Shown in pieces: positions 7,738 to 16,210 of a stretch of 64,000 nt of DNA. The notes under the pieces were generated by a model. It was not told the origin of the DNA. It ran no database searches and saw only the letters and a program-made list of their open reading frames with translations. The translations under genes were made by a program, and so were the position numbers. The stretch comes from Sulfurospirillum sp. 1612 (GTDB taxonomy: Bacteria; Campylobacterota; Campylobacteria; Campylobacterales; Sulfurospirillaceae): contig NZ_CP140614.1 of the NCBI RefSeq assembly GCF_036556685.1, positions 930,001 to 994,000 on the forward strand, read 5' to 3'. Every line of letters starts with the position of its first letter. The first letter of the stretch is position 1.

Positions 7738-9093
7738 ATGCTTAAAAGATTGTTGGTACTATTTGCACTATTTGCAACGTTTGCATTTGCGGCGAATGTA
7801 GGGGATGTTACATCCGTGAAGACTATTAAAGTCAACAGGGGTTTAACAAAATTAGGAAAAAGTTGTGTCGAGTGTCATGCCAAACTGACTCCTGGTCATG
7901 TCAATGATTGGCGAGAGAGTAGACACGGTCATGTAGGAGTATCTTGTATCGATTGTCACGTCGTGCAAAAAGATAATCCAATGGCAGCACAAAACTGTAA
8001 AGGGGTTCAAGGTACTGATGTTTATGTGAGTATTTTGGTCAGCCCAAAAACGTGTGGTCGATGTCATGTTAATGAAGTCAAAGAATTTCATCAAAGTGGT
8101 CATGCAAGAGCAGCATTACAAGTGGCTGCAAAACCTTCAATGCAAGCATTGATGCACAAATTTGAAGGTCGAGATGATCCACATCTCAAAAATGCACCAG
8201 AAGCGACAGGGTGTATGCAATGTCACGGTACGGTGATTAAGCTTGATAAAAACAAAAGACCAACTGCTGAGACGTGGCCAAATTATGGTATTGGTAATGT
8301 TTATCCAGATGGTAGTGTTGGAAATTGTAAATCATGCCATTCAGCGCATCGCTTTACGATTACAGAGGCTAGAAAACCGGCAGCTTGTGCTTCATGTCAC
8401 CTCGGACCAGATCATCCGGATATCGAGATTTACAACAACTCCATGCACGGTCATATCTTCAATGCCGAGGGTAATACGTGGAAATACGATTCTGCTCCAG
8501 ATGCTTGGGAACCAGGCGATTATAGAGCACCGACTTGTGCGACTTGTCACATGAGTGGTATTGGTGATCTTAAATCCACACACAATGTGAGCAAGCGACT
8601 CAAATGGAACCTCTGGGCACCGATTTCAAAACTGAGAGATGGTGGCTATGAAACTGCTGTAACAGAGTTTGAAAAAACGGGTAAAGCCACAGCGGGTAAT
8701 CCACTAGCAGGAAATCCAAAAGGAAGTGCTGCAGGACGTGCTGAGATGGAACAAGTTTGTAAATCATGCCATGTTCCAACGCATACTAAAAATTTCTTCA
8801 AAATGGGTGACCAACATGTTGAACTTTATAATAAATATGCAAAAGAAGCCAAAGGTATTATCGATGAGTTGACCAAAAAAGGGTTGATGAAAAAAGATAA
8901 ATGGGCGGATGAAGCATTTAAAACATGGTATCACTTGTGGCATCATGAAGGACGCCGTATGAGACAAGGGGCATTGATGGCAGGACCAGATTATGCTCAT
9001 TGGCATGGTGTTTTTGAATTGCAACAAGATATTAGGGTACTCAGAGATATTTATAAGTACCGTACAGAGAACAACAAGATAGAGCAACCATAA
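7738..9093 (+). CDS. hao: Octahaem hydroxylamine oxidoreductase-like protein, epsilon type
   Basis: 451 residues with a Sec signal peptide (cleavage near FAFA-AN) and eight CxxCH motifs at about 43, 70, 106, 159, 197, 217, 267 and 341. A C-terminal helical region contains PDYAHWHGVFELQQD. Length and haem count fit the epsilonproteobacterial Hao family. Published work on this family assigns reductive activity (nitrite or hydroxylamine to ammonium) rather than ammonia-oxidiser HAO activity. It follows haoC by 23 bases and precedes the nap cluster, so a Nap plus Hao route for nitrate ammonification is inferred. Pentahaem NrfA is excluded by the haem count and the absence of a CxxCK motif. Whether the P460 cross-link tyrosine is absent needs alignment. 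Confidence 0.9.
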   Translation: MLKRLLVLFALFATFAFAANVGDVTSVKTIKVNRGLTKLGKSCVECHAKLTPGHVNDWRESRHGHVGVSCIDCHVVQKDNPMAAQNCKGVQGTDVYVSILVSPKTCGRCHVNEVKEFHQSGHARAALQVAAKPSMQALMHKFEGRDDPHLKNAPEATGCMQCHGTVIKLDKNKRPTAETWPNYGIGNVYPDGSVGNCKSCHSAHRFTITEARKPAACASCHLGPDHPDIEIYNNSMHGHIFNAEGNTWKYDSAPDAWEPGDYRAPTCATCHMSGIGDLKSTHNVSKRLKWNLWAPISKLRDGGYETAVTEFEKTGKATAGNPLAGNPKGSAAGRAEMEQVCKSCHVPTHTKNFFKMGDQHVELYNKYAKEAKGIIDELTKKGLMKKDKWADEAFKTWYHLWHHEGRRMRQGALMAGPDYAHWHGVFELQQDIRVLRDIYKYRTENNKIEQP

Positions 9094-9103
9094 GGCAATC
9101 ATT

Positions 9104-9130
9104 CCGGGAGAAGGCACACTCTTCTTCCGG
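9104..9130 (+). terminator. Strong hairpin after hao without a T tract
   Basis: CCGGGAGAAG at 9104-9113 pairs with CTTCTTCCGG at 9121-9130 (10 bp with one G-U) around a 7-base loop. No T run follows, so it may stabilise or process the haoC-hao message rather than end it. Confidence 0.5.
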
Positions 9131-9140
9131 ATACCATCAA

Positions 9141-9197
9141 CTTCTTATCAAATTTTAGTTTTAGATGAGATCACACGTGCTAGAGTGTGATAAGAAG
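9141..9197 (+). promoter_or_regulatory. Two mutually exclusive inverted repeats upstream of the parvulin gene
   Basis: CTTCTTATCA (9141-9150) is the perfect complement of TGATAAGAAG (9188-9197). ATCACAC (9170-9176) is the perfect complement of GTGTGAT (9185-9191). The two right arms share 9188-9191, so only one hairpin can form at a time. This is the geometry of a leader switch, but no ligand or leader peptide is evident. Confidence 0.4.
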
Positions 9198-9221
9198 TAC
9201 ATTATCAAGAGAGGGGATAGT

Positions 9222-10094
9222 ATGAAGAAGATTTTTTTGAGTTTGATTTTTTTGGCTTCCATGGGCTATGCTGCGACGACACTGGCCATTGTCAATAATG
9301 AAAAGATTACCGATGAGGTCGCACCGAAAAATTTCAAGAGTTTAAGCCACCAAGAGCAACAAAAAATTGTCAATCGATTGATTGAACAAAGATTAGCCTG
9401 TGATTATGCCTTGAATAGCGGCATCGAAAAGACCAAAGAATATAAAAAAGTTTTAGAGCATATCCTAGGGTACAGCAAGAAACAAAAAAGTGGCAATTTG
9501 AAAGATTCGGTTACTACAAATGAAACCGGTTTTACTAAAGAACAACTTTACAGCAAAAAGGGTTTGTTGGCGTTTGATTTTTTATTGGAGAAAAAAGCCA
9601 AAGAGATGAAACCCAGTCGTAAAGAATTAATGGCCTTTTATCAAAAAAATAAATACAAATACGACACACCGCATTTGTTGGAACTTTATACTATTGTAGT
9701 TGATTCAAAAAAGAGAGCGAATATGATTGCTTCTCAATTAGAAAAATCTAAACATATCGTGACAGATTTTTCAAAATTGGCACAACAATACTCCCTTGCT
9801 CCTTCCAAAGTTCACGGGGGATATTTTGGTAAGATAGCCGTTGATAACTTAAACGAAGTATTACGACCGCATTTAGAACATCTAAAACAGCGAGAATACA
9901 CCAAAAAGCCAATCAAGACTCAATTTGGTTATCAACTCTATTTAGTACTTAATAATATCCCGAAATATGACAGTAAATTTGATGAAGTCTCTCTTGATGT
10001 CAAAGATGCTTATGTCAAACAAGCCGTTAAAAAGTGGGCTTATGATAAGATTATGCAATTAAAAGGAACCGCGAAAATCAAAACATTTATCTAA
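9222..10094 (+). CDS. Periplasmic parvulin-type peptidyl-prolyl isomerase (PpiC/SurA family)
   Basis: 290 residues from the ATG at 9222, which has a GAGAGGGG ribosome binding site and begins a signal peptide (MKKIFLSLIFLASMGYAATT). The N-terminal half is a SurA-like helical chaperone region; the parvulin domain (about 155-260) shows HLLELYTIVVD, DFSKLAQQYSLAPS, GGYFGK and KPIKTQFGYQLYLV. It resembles the Cbf2-like protein at 44.6 kb. Its position between hao and the regulator suggests a dedicated foldase for the exported multihaem proteins of this operon; that is inference. Confidence 0.85.
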   Translation: MKKIFLSLIFLASMGYAATTLAIVNNEKITDEVAPKNFKSLSHQEQQKIVNRLIEQRLACDYALNSGIEKTKEYKKVLEHILGYSKKQKSGNLKDSVTTNETGFTKEQLYSKKGLLAFDFLLEKKAKEMKPSRKELMAFYQKNKYKYDTPHLLELYTIVVDSKKRANMIASQLEKSKHIVTDFSKLAQQYSLAPSKVHGGYFGKIAVDNLNEVLRPHLEHLKQREYTKKPIKTQFGYQLYLVLNNIPKYDSKFDEVSLDVKDAYVKQAVKKWAYDKIMQLKGTAKIKTFI

Positions 10095-10102
10095 GGCTTC
10101 AC

Positions 10103-10753
10103 ATGATTGAAAAATTAGCAGCAACTCCTCTATTAAAATCTTTGCCAAAAGAGATAATCGAGGAGATTGCCTCCTTTAGCAAACTGAAATCTTTTGCTAA
10201 AGGGGAGATACTGTTTTATGAAAATGATGCAGTTGATACGATTTATTATCTTTTAAGTGGATCCCTCAAATTTTATAAAGTGGATCGATTTGATAATGAA
10301 ATATTTTTATACAAACTCCCTAAAAATTCTCTCATATTTGATTTGTCAAAATTGTGTGATGAGTTCATCATCCATTGTTATGCCAATGCTGAATTTTTAG
10401 AAGAGAGTGAAGTGTTGGCTATTGATTCTCAACCATTCAAACACTTAATGTCTACCAATCAAAATTTTCTTCAATGCATACTCAAAGAGGCCTTTTTGAT
10501 GATTCAGCAACTTCAGTGTGTCATCAGTCGTGATGTGGTGTTTGATGGGGCTGCAAAAGTGGCGCATATGATTTGTGAAGATCTTGAAAATTTTAATAAA
10601 CTCAAAAAACATGAAATTGCTTATATGTTGCACATACAGCCAGAGACGTTGTCAAGGATTTTGAAGAAATTCGTGAGGACCAATGTCATCATGATTGAAC
10701 AAAATAATGTGATTATCGTGGACAAAGAAAAACTAAAAAGTATATTTTCGTAG
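10103..10753 (+). CDS. Crp/Fnr family transcriptional regulator
   Basis: 216 residues: an N-terminal cyclic-nucleotide-binding-like beta barrel (about 10-110), a dimerisation helix (about 118-145) and a C-terminal winged helix. The recognition helix reads QPETLSRILKKF (about 179-190), and its E-x-x-S-R pattern is the one that reads TTGA(C/T) half sites in Fnr-type proteins. The N-terminal cysteine cluster that carries the Fnr iron-sulfur centre is absent (first cysteines near 85 and 92), so it is not a classical oxygen-sensing Fnr. It begins 8 bases after the parvulin gene. The TTGAC-N4-GTCA boxes at 6983 and 12131 are its likely targets. Confidence 0.87.
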   Translation: MIEKLAATPLLKSLPKEIIEEIASFSKLKSFAKGEILFYENDAVDTIYYLLSGSLKFYKVDRFDNEIFLYKLPKNSLIFDLSKLCDEFIIHCYANAEFLEESEVLAIDSQPFKHLMSTNQNFLQCILKEAFLMIQQLQCVISRDVVFDGAAKVAHMICEDLENFNKLKKHEIAYMLHIQPETLSRILKKFVRTNVIMIEQNNVIIVDKEKLKSIFS

Positions 10754-10764
10754 GGGATGAGACG

Positions 10765-12126
10765 ATGTTTAAACTAACCGGTATTAATAAAAAAATTAAA
10801 GTAGTCGGAGGCTTGTTGTCTTTGATTGTTGTGTTGGCGATTATTATATCAGTATTGATGAATGAACGCAGTAAAAAAGATTCATTGATTATCAATATTG
10901 CAGGCAAACAACGCATGCTAACGCAAAAGATTAGTAAAGAGGTTTTTTACAACGTCTACAAAATGTCGACAGATTTTAGAGTGGTTGATGCGAGTATCTA
11001 TACTTTTGAGAACAATCTTCATGATTTAATTTATGGCAATAGTGCCAATGGCATTTATCCGCCGCAAAATATTAAGATTACAGAAAAACTGAAGCAAGTA
11101 CATGCGATGTGGATTCCTTTGAAAGAAAAAATCGTGAATTTAGAAAAAAATCTACTCAAGATGAAACCCGATTTGGATATTTTTACCTTCAGGATTGACA
11201 AGATGTTAGATTTAACAGATACCGTGGTCCAGCAGATGGTCAAAGATAACCTAAACCAGCACTATATTGATCTCTCCGGGCGTCAGCGCATGCTCTCTCA
11301 GCGCATGAGTTTGTTTCTCAAAAAATATTTACGCACCTCTGATATTGAAGATTATAACTATTATCTTAATGCCAAAAAACTTTACAATACGACCATTACA
11401 TCGTTTTTAAATGATACGCATGTCAAAGCGCACAAAACGCTTTATGGTGTTCTTGAAAAAAATTATACCTATTGGAAAGAGTTTGAAGCGTATGCCCAAG
11501 ATTTGATTCATTATCAAAATACGATTGATGTGGATTTGAAATATATCTACAACAATAATATCAAAGTACTCAATGCTATGGATGAGGCTGTTTGGTTGTT
11601 TACCGATTATAGTGAACAAAAAAATATGTTTTTTATCTATGCACAATTTCTATTGTTGAGTGTGGGCTTGGTGATTATTCTCTACTCTTTTTTACTCTCA
11701 AAAGAGATTATGAATCATATTGATGATTTTGTAGCGGATGCCAAAATGCTCGCAACCAGTGATCTGAGCAATCTGAATCGTTTTGTGTTACGTGATGCGC
11801 AAGAAGATGAGCTCAAAGAAGTCTCCAATCATATCAGTTCATTTGTTACGAATGTAAACAATGTGCTAAAACATTCGCAAGATGCCATCGAAAAAGCAGA
11901 AAAAGCAGTATTAGAATTAGAAATGCTCTCCGAGAGCGCTAGTAGCGCACTTTTGGAGCTTGACATGGATGAAGAAGAAAAAAGTGGCTATGACAAAAAA
12001 ATCAGTGCCACAGAAGATATCGCCATCGAATCTACCGAAAATCTCCTGCATGTAACGCAAATGCTCAAAAAACTGAAAGCTAACTTAAACAGTATCACAG
12101 AAATCACGAAGAAAAAAAATCCATAA
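10765..12126 (+). CDS. Membrane sensor with two PilJ/NarX-type sensing repeats and no output domain
   Basis: 453 residues. A first membrane helix (about 13-32) precedes a periplasmic region with two copies of the PilJ/NarX N-terminal motif, NIAGKQRMLTQKIS (about 44-57) and DLSGRQRMLSQRMS (about 168-181). A second membrane helix (about 290-312) follows, then a HAMP-like segment and coiled coil. The protein ends without a histidine kinase, MCP hairpin or cyclic-di-GMP domain. In NarX this domain binds nitrate or nitrite at the P-box. Co-transcribed with the Crp/Fnr regulator, it is likely a nitrate/nitrite sensor acting by protein contact. Transcription then meets the napA promoter region. Confidence 0.82.
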   Translation: MFKLTGINKKIKVVGGLLSLIVVLAIIISVLMNERSKKDSLIINIAGKQRMLTQKISKEVFYNVYKMSTDFRVVDASIYTFENNLHDLIYGNSANGIYPPQNIKITEKLKQVHAMWIPLKEKIVNLEKNLLKMKPDLDIFTFRIDKMLDLTDTVVQQMVKDNLNQHYIDLSGRQRMLSQRMSLFLKKYLRTSDIEDYNYYLNAKKLYNTTITSFLNDTHVKAHKTLYGVLEKNYTYWKEFEAYAQDLIHYQNTIDVDLKYIYNNNIKVLNAMDEAVWLFTDYSEQKNMFFIYAQFLLLSVGLVIILYSFLLSKEIMNHIDDFVADAKMLATSDLSNLNRFVLRDAQEDELKEVSNHISSFVTNVNNVLKHSQDAIEKAEKAVLELEMLSESASSALLELDMDEEEKSGYDKKISATEDIAIESTENLLHVTQMLKKLKANLNSITEITKKKNP

Positions 12127-12130
12127 TTAC

Positions 12131-12173
12131 TTGACCTAAGTCATAGAAATTTTTAATGAGATGATGTTACTAT
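12131..12173 (+). promoter_or_regulatory. Fnr/Nnr-type operator and promoter for napA
   Basis: TTGAC-CTAA-GTCAT at 12131-12144 matches the hao operator in 9 of 10 half-site positions. TG-T-TACTAT, an extended -10, lies at 12165-12173. Centre-to-centre distance is 33 bp, within one base of class II geometry. GGAGG precedes the napA start. Confidence 0.7.
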
Positions 12174-12202
12174 TTGTTTGAAAATACAAATAGGAGGTAA
12201 GA

Positions 12203-15031
12203 ATGTCATTATCAAGAAGAGATTTTTTGAAATCAACTGCTGCGGCAAGTGCGGCGGCTGCTGTTGGCATCTCAATCCCCAAAGATGCGCTCGCCGCATC
12301 TGAGGCAACTCAAAAGGATTGGAGATGGGATAAGGCGGTTTGTAGGTTCTGCGGTACCGGTTGTGGTATCATGATGGCTACAAAAAATGGAAAGATTGTT
12401 GCCGTGAAAGGTGATCCTGCCGCTCCGGTCAATCGAGGATTGAACTGTATTAAAGGGTACTTTAACGCCAAAATCATGTACGGCGCCGACAGATTAACCC
12501 AGCCACTTCTTAGAGTTGATGCAAATGGTAACTTTGATAAGCATGGTAGATTTGCACCGATTAGCTGGAAACGCGCATTTGATGAGATGGAAAAACATAT
12601 CCGATACGCGTTGAAAAAAAGTGGTCCAGAAGGAATCGGAGTCTTCGCCAGTGGTCAATATACCGTCATGGAAGGATATACCGCTCTCAAAATGATGAAG
12701 GGTGGATTTAGATCCAATGCCATTGACCCAAATGCCAGACATTGTATGGCCTCAGCAGTTGTTGGCTTCTACCAAACTTTTGGAATCGATGAGCCAAGCG
12801 GTTGTTATGATGACATTGAACTTACCGATACGGTTGTGACTTGGGGTGCTAATATGGCAGAGATGCATCCGATTCTCTGGTCTCGAGTTACGGATCGTAA
12901 ACTAACAGACCCAGAACGAGTTAAAGTGGTCAATCTCTCTACCTATACATCAAGAACTTCAGATTTAGCAGATATTGAAATCATTTTTAGCCCCAATACT
13001 GATTTAGCAATTTGGAATTATTTAGCGCATGAAATTGTTTATAATCATCCCGAAGCCATTGATTGGGATTTTGTCAAAGAGCATATGATTTTTGCCGTAG
13101 GGCCTGTTAATATCGGATACGGTATGAGACGAAAAGGTGAGAAATCTATCACTCCGGTGAATGCTGATGGCAGTGCAGGAAAATACAGCGCCTTAGAGAT
13201 GGAAACCATTAATAAAGAGATGGCCAAAAAAGTTTCTGCCAAAGAAGCCCCTTCACTAGCACCTTATGGCTATAAAGAAGGCGATGTGATGGAAAATATC
13301 CCAGGAACACTCAAACATTGGGAAATCTCTTTTCAAGAGTACAAAAAATCACTGGCTCCTTTTACATTGGATTATGTTGCTAAAATATCAAAAGGTGATC
13401 CCAACGAATCCTTAGAAGATTTCAAGAAAAAGCTCCAAGCATTGGCTGATCTTTATGTCGAAAAAGGCAGAAAAGTCGTGAGCTTTTGGACGATGGGTAT
13501 GAACCAACACACTAGAGGAACGTGGGATAATACTCTCTCTTACAATGTTCACTTTATGTTAAATAAACAAGCCAAACCCGGCAGTGGTGCATTCTCCCTA
13601 ACCGGACAACCAAGTGCGTGTGGAACGGCTAGAGAAGTGGGGACGTTCTGTCACAGACTCCCAGCAGATCTCATGGTAGCCAATCCAAAACACCGAAAAA
13701 TTGCTGAGAAAAAATGGGCCGTGCCAGAGGGTACGATCAATCCTGTGGGCGTACAACATATCATGAAAATTCATAGAGATATCGAAGATGGATTGATTAA
13801 ATTCGCTTGGGTTAATGTCTGTAATGCTTACCAAGATAGTGCGAGTGCCAATCATTGGATCAAAGCTGCTCGTGAGATGGACAACTTCATCGTGACTAGT
13901 GATGGATATCCGGGAATCTCCGCAAAAGTTTCTGATCTTATTTTACCAAGTGCTATGATTTATGAAAAATGGGGTGGCTATGGTAATGCAGAGCGACGAA
14001 CGCAGTTGTGGCGACAACAAGTCCTCCCTGTTGGTGAAGCGATGAGTGATACTTGGCAATGGGTAGAACTCTCCAAACGATTTACCGTCAAAGACCTTTG
14101 GGGAGCATACGCGCCATCAGGTCCTAGAAAAAAAGCGCTTCCAGATGTCATCGCAAAAGCAAAAGCAATGGGATATAACGAAGATACGACAATGTTTGAA
14201 ATTTTGTTTGCAAATGATAAAGCAAAAAGTTATAAAATCGATCTTAATAAATTTCCACAAAAAGGATTTGATAATTCAGAATGTATCGGTGATGCTAGAA
14301 ATGTTATCGGTAGTGATGGGAAAGTCTTCAAAGGTTATGGTTTTATGCTTCATGAATATCTTTTTGAAGAGTATGCGAGCTTTGGTCGTGGTCATGGACA
14401 TGACTTGGCACCATTTGATATCTACCATAGAGTACGAGGACTCAAATGGCCTGTCGTTGATGGCAAAGAGACCCAATGGCGCTTTAATGTCAAGTATGAT
14501 CCGTATGCAAGAAAAGCCAATCCAGATGGCGATTTTGCCTTTTATGGACCACTTGCAAAAGCACTGCCATCAGGCGATTTACAAGGTATTAAAGACAAAA
14601 CGAAAAAATCATTAAAAAATAAAGCAAAAATCTTTGCCCGTCCTTATATGGATCCACCAGAAATGCCAGATAGTAACTACAATATGTGGCTCTGTACGGG
14701 TCGTGTTTTGGAACATTGGCATAGTGGTACTATGACGATGCGTGTGCCAGAACTTTATCGTGCTGTTCCTGAAGCTCTTTGTTATATGAACCCACTTGAT
14801 GCTAAAGAAAAAGAGATAAAAGAGGGCGAATTGGTATGGGTTGAGAGTCGCCGTGGTAAAGTCAAAGCACGTGTACAAACCAGAGGAAGAAATAGACCAG
14901 CACAAGGCTTGGTTTTTGTTCCGTGGTTTGATGAAAAAGTATTTATCAATAAAGTCTGTCTCGATGCGACATGTCCGATGTCAAAACAAACAGATTATAA
15001 AAAATGTGCGGTTAAGATCTACAAAGCATAA
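12203..15031 (+). CDS. napA: Periplasmic nitrate reductase catalytic subunit NapA
   Basis: 942 residues, the long epsilonproteobacterial form of NapA. A twin-arginine signal (SRRDFLKST, about 4-12) directs folded export. Cysteines at about 47, 50, 54 and 82 (CRFCGTGCG, then LNCIKGY) bind the [4Fe-4S] cluster, and Cys181 in [10 protein letters not shown] is the expected molybdenum ligand. The C-terminal molybdopterin dinucleotide-binding domain is present. NapA reduces nitrate to nitrite using electrons from NapB and NapGH. The start has a strong GGAGG, and the promoter carries the Fnr-type box. The downstream neighbours are a repeat array and then napG. Confidence 0.97.
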   Translation: MSLSRRDFLKSTAAASAAAAVGISIPKDALAASEATQKDWRWDKAVCRFCGTGCGIMMATKNGKIVAVKGDPAAPVNRGLNCIKGYFNAKIMYGADRLTQPLLRVDANGNFDKHGRFAPISWKRAFDEMEKHIRYALKKSGPEGIGVFASGQYTVMEGYTALKMMKGGFRSNAIDPNARHCMASAVVGFYQTFGIDEPSGCYDDIELTDTVVTWGANMAEMHPILWSRVTDRKLTDPERVKVVNLSTYTSRTSDLADIEIIFSPNTDLAIWNYLAHEIVYNHPEAIDWDFVKEHMIFAVGPVNIGYGMRRKGEKSITPVNADGSAGKYSALEMETINKEMAKKVSAKEAPSLAPYGYKEGDVMENIPGTLKHWEISFQEYKKSLAPFTLDYVAKISKGDPNESLEDFKKKLQALADLYVEKGRKVVSFWTMGMNQHTRGTWDNTLSYNVHFMLNKQAKPGSGAFSLTGQPSACGTAREVGTFCHRLPADLMVANPKHRKIAEKKWAVPEGTINPVGVQHIMKIHRDIEDGLIKFAWVNVCNAYQDSASANHWIKAAREMDNFIVTSDGYPGISAKVSDLILPSAMIYEKWGGYGNAERRTQLWRQQVLPVGEAMSDTWQWVELSKRFTVKDLWGAYAPSGPRKKALPDVIAKAKAMGYNEDTTMFEILFANDKAKSYKIDLNKFPQKGFDNSECIGDARNVIGSDGKVFKGYGFMLHEYLFEEYASFGRGHGHDLAPFDIYHRVRGLKWPVVDGKETQWRFNVKYDPYARKANPDGDFAFYGPLAKALPSGDLQGIKDKTKKSLKNKAKIFARPYMDPPEMPDSNYNMWLCTGRVLEHWHSGTMTMRVPELYRAVPEALCYMNPLDAKEKEIKEGELVWVESRRGKVKARVQTRGRNRPAQGLVFVPWFDEKVFINKVCLDATCPMSKQTDYKKCAVKIYKA

Positions 15032-15034
15032 AAA

Positions 15035-15330
15035 GTGCGTGAATTGATAGATGCATACGACCGCAAGGTTGTGCTTTAGTAGTGCGTGAATTTTAAAGGA
15101 ATTTACTTCCTGAGTTGATAAATTCATACGACCGCAAGGTTGTGCTTTAGTAGTGCGTGAATTTTAAAGGAATTTACTTCCTGAGTTGATAAATTCATAC
15201 GACCGCAAGGTTGTGCTTTAGTAGTGCGTGAATTTTAAAGGAATTTACTTCCTGAGTTGATAAATTCATACGACCGCAAGGTTGTGCTTTAGTAGTGCGT
15301 GAATTTTAAAGGAATTTACTTCCTTTAAAA
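15035..15330 (+). repeat. 71-bp tandem repeat array between napA and napG
   Basis: One truncated unit (15035-15081), three perfect identical 71-bp units (starting 15082, 15153 and 15224) and a partial final unit (15295-15330). Units begin GTGCGTGAATTTTAAAGGAA. Each repeats a hairpin ACGACC-GCAA-GGTTGT with a GNRA-type tetraloop (15057, 15128, 15199, 15270) and a second short stem AGGAA/TTCCT. GTGAATTT and AAATTCAT within a unit can close a larger stem by 8 bp with one G-U. Because 71 is not a multiple of three and stops occur in all frames, it is not coding. It lies inside the predicted nap transcript, 3 bases after the napA stop. Confidence 0.93.
15304..15330 (+). promoter_or_regulatory. Extended 11-bp hairpin abutting the napG start codon
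   Basis: TTTTAAAGGAA (15304-15314) pairs perfectly with TTCCTTTAAAA (15320-15330) around TTTAC. It ends one base before the napG ATG at 15332, and the only Shine-Dalgarno-like AAAGGA lies within the stem. The internal repeat units have only the 5-bp version, so the last copy was altered next to the gene. Confidence 0.6.
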
Positions 15331-15331
15331 G

Positions 15332-16210
15332 ATGTATAAAATGAAAAAGAGGTTTGTTTTGAAGAGTCCTAAATCAAAAAAAATAAAGATAAGTGAGCGA
15401 AGGAGATTTATCTCTTTAGTAACTCAAAGTATCGGGATTACGGCTTTGGGTGGTTTTATTTGGAGTGGTTATTTGCAAGAGGCAAAAGCGACTCCTTTGA
15501 TATTGCGACCACCGGGAGCTTTGAAGGAAGATGATTTTCTAAAGACGTGTATCAAATGTGGATTGTGTGCTGAGGCGTGCAAGAACAGAAGCTCCAATCC
15601 TGATCAAACGCATCAAACTTCGACTTTGATTATGGCAAAGCCCGGAGATGGGATGCCAATGGGGACGCCTTATTTTATACCGCGCTCAATTCCTTGTACG
15701 ATGTGTGAGGATATCCCCTGCGTAGAGGCTTGTCCGAGTGGATCTTTGGATAAAAATCTTTTGATTGATATGGCAAAAAATCGAACCAAAATGGATATTA
15801 ATAAAGCGAAAATGGGCGTGGCGATGATCGATCCTCACGCATGTATTGCTTATTGGGGAATCCAATGTGATGCCTGTTTTCGTGCGTGTCCTCTTTTGAA
15901 TACCGCCATTACACTAGAGTTGAAGAAAAACGATCGGACGGGTAAACATGCCATGTTGCTTCCATTTGTACACGCTGATGCGTGTACGGGATGTGGATTG
16001 TGCGAACATGCTTGTGTGACCGAAAAGGCAGCGATTCGTGTCTTGCCTGTTGAGGTGGCACTTGGAAAAGCTGGAGATCGTTATATAAAAGGCTGGGATA
16101 AAGCAGATGAAAATCGACTCGAAGGGGTCTCAACCAAAACAACAACTCAAACTAAACGCAGTGCTAAAAATCCGACAGATTATTTGAATGAAGGGGTGAG
16201 TTATGAGTAA
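15332..16210 (+). CDS. napG: Ferredoxin-type protein NapG, quinol dehydrogenase periplasmic component
   Basis: 292 residues. A twin-arginine-like signal (SERRRFISLV, about 21-30) is followed by four [4Fe-4S] cysteine blocks: CIKCGLCAEAC, CTMCEDIPCVEAC, CIAYWGIQCDACFRAC and CTGCGLCEHAC. NapG with NapH forms the menaquinol dehydrogenase feeding NapB/NapA, which explains the absence of napC. Two starts are possible (15332 or 15341); both lie directly after the last repeat hairpin. The 3' end overlaps napH by 8 bases. Confidence 0.95.
   Translation: MYKMKKRFVLKSPKSKKIKISERRRFISLVTQSIGITALGGFIWSGYLQEAKATPLILRPPGALKEDDFLKTCIKCGLCAEACKNRSSNPDQTHQTSTLIMAKPGDGMPMGTPYFIPRSIPCTMCEDIPCVEACPSGSLDKNLLIDMAKNRTKMDINKAKMGVAMIDPHACIAYWGIQCDACFRACPLLNTAITLELKKNDRTGKHAMLLPFVHADACTGCGLCEHACVTEKAAIRVLPVEVALGKAGDRYIKGWDKADENRLEGVSTKTTTQTKRSAKNPTDYLNEGVSYE

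Noticed and set aside
7738-9093. Pentahaem nitrite reductase NrfA
   Set aside because: Eight CxxCH motifs and no CxxCK; the pattern is Hao-type.
14145-14615. 156-codon second-frame ORF inside napA
   Set aside because: NapA is continuous here; the alternative frame has no recognisable domain and unusual composition.
15035-15330. CRISPR array
   Set aside because: The units are contiguous tandem copies with no spacers and no cas genes nearby.
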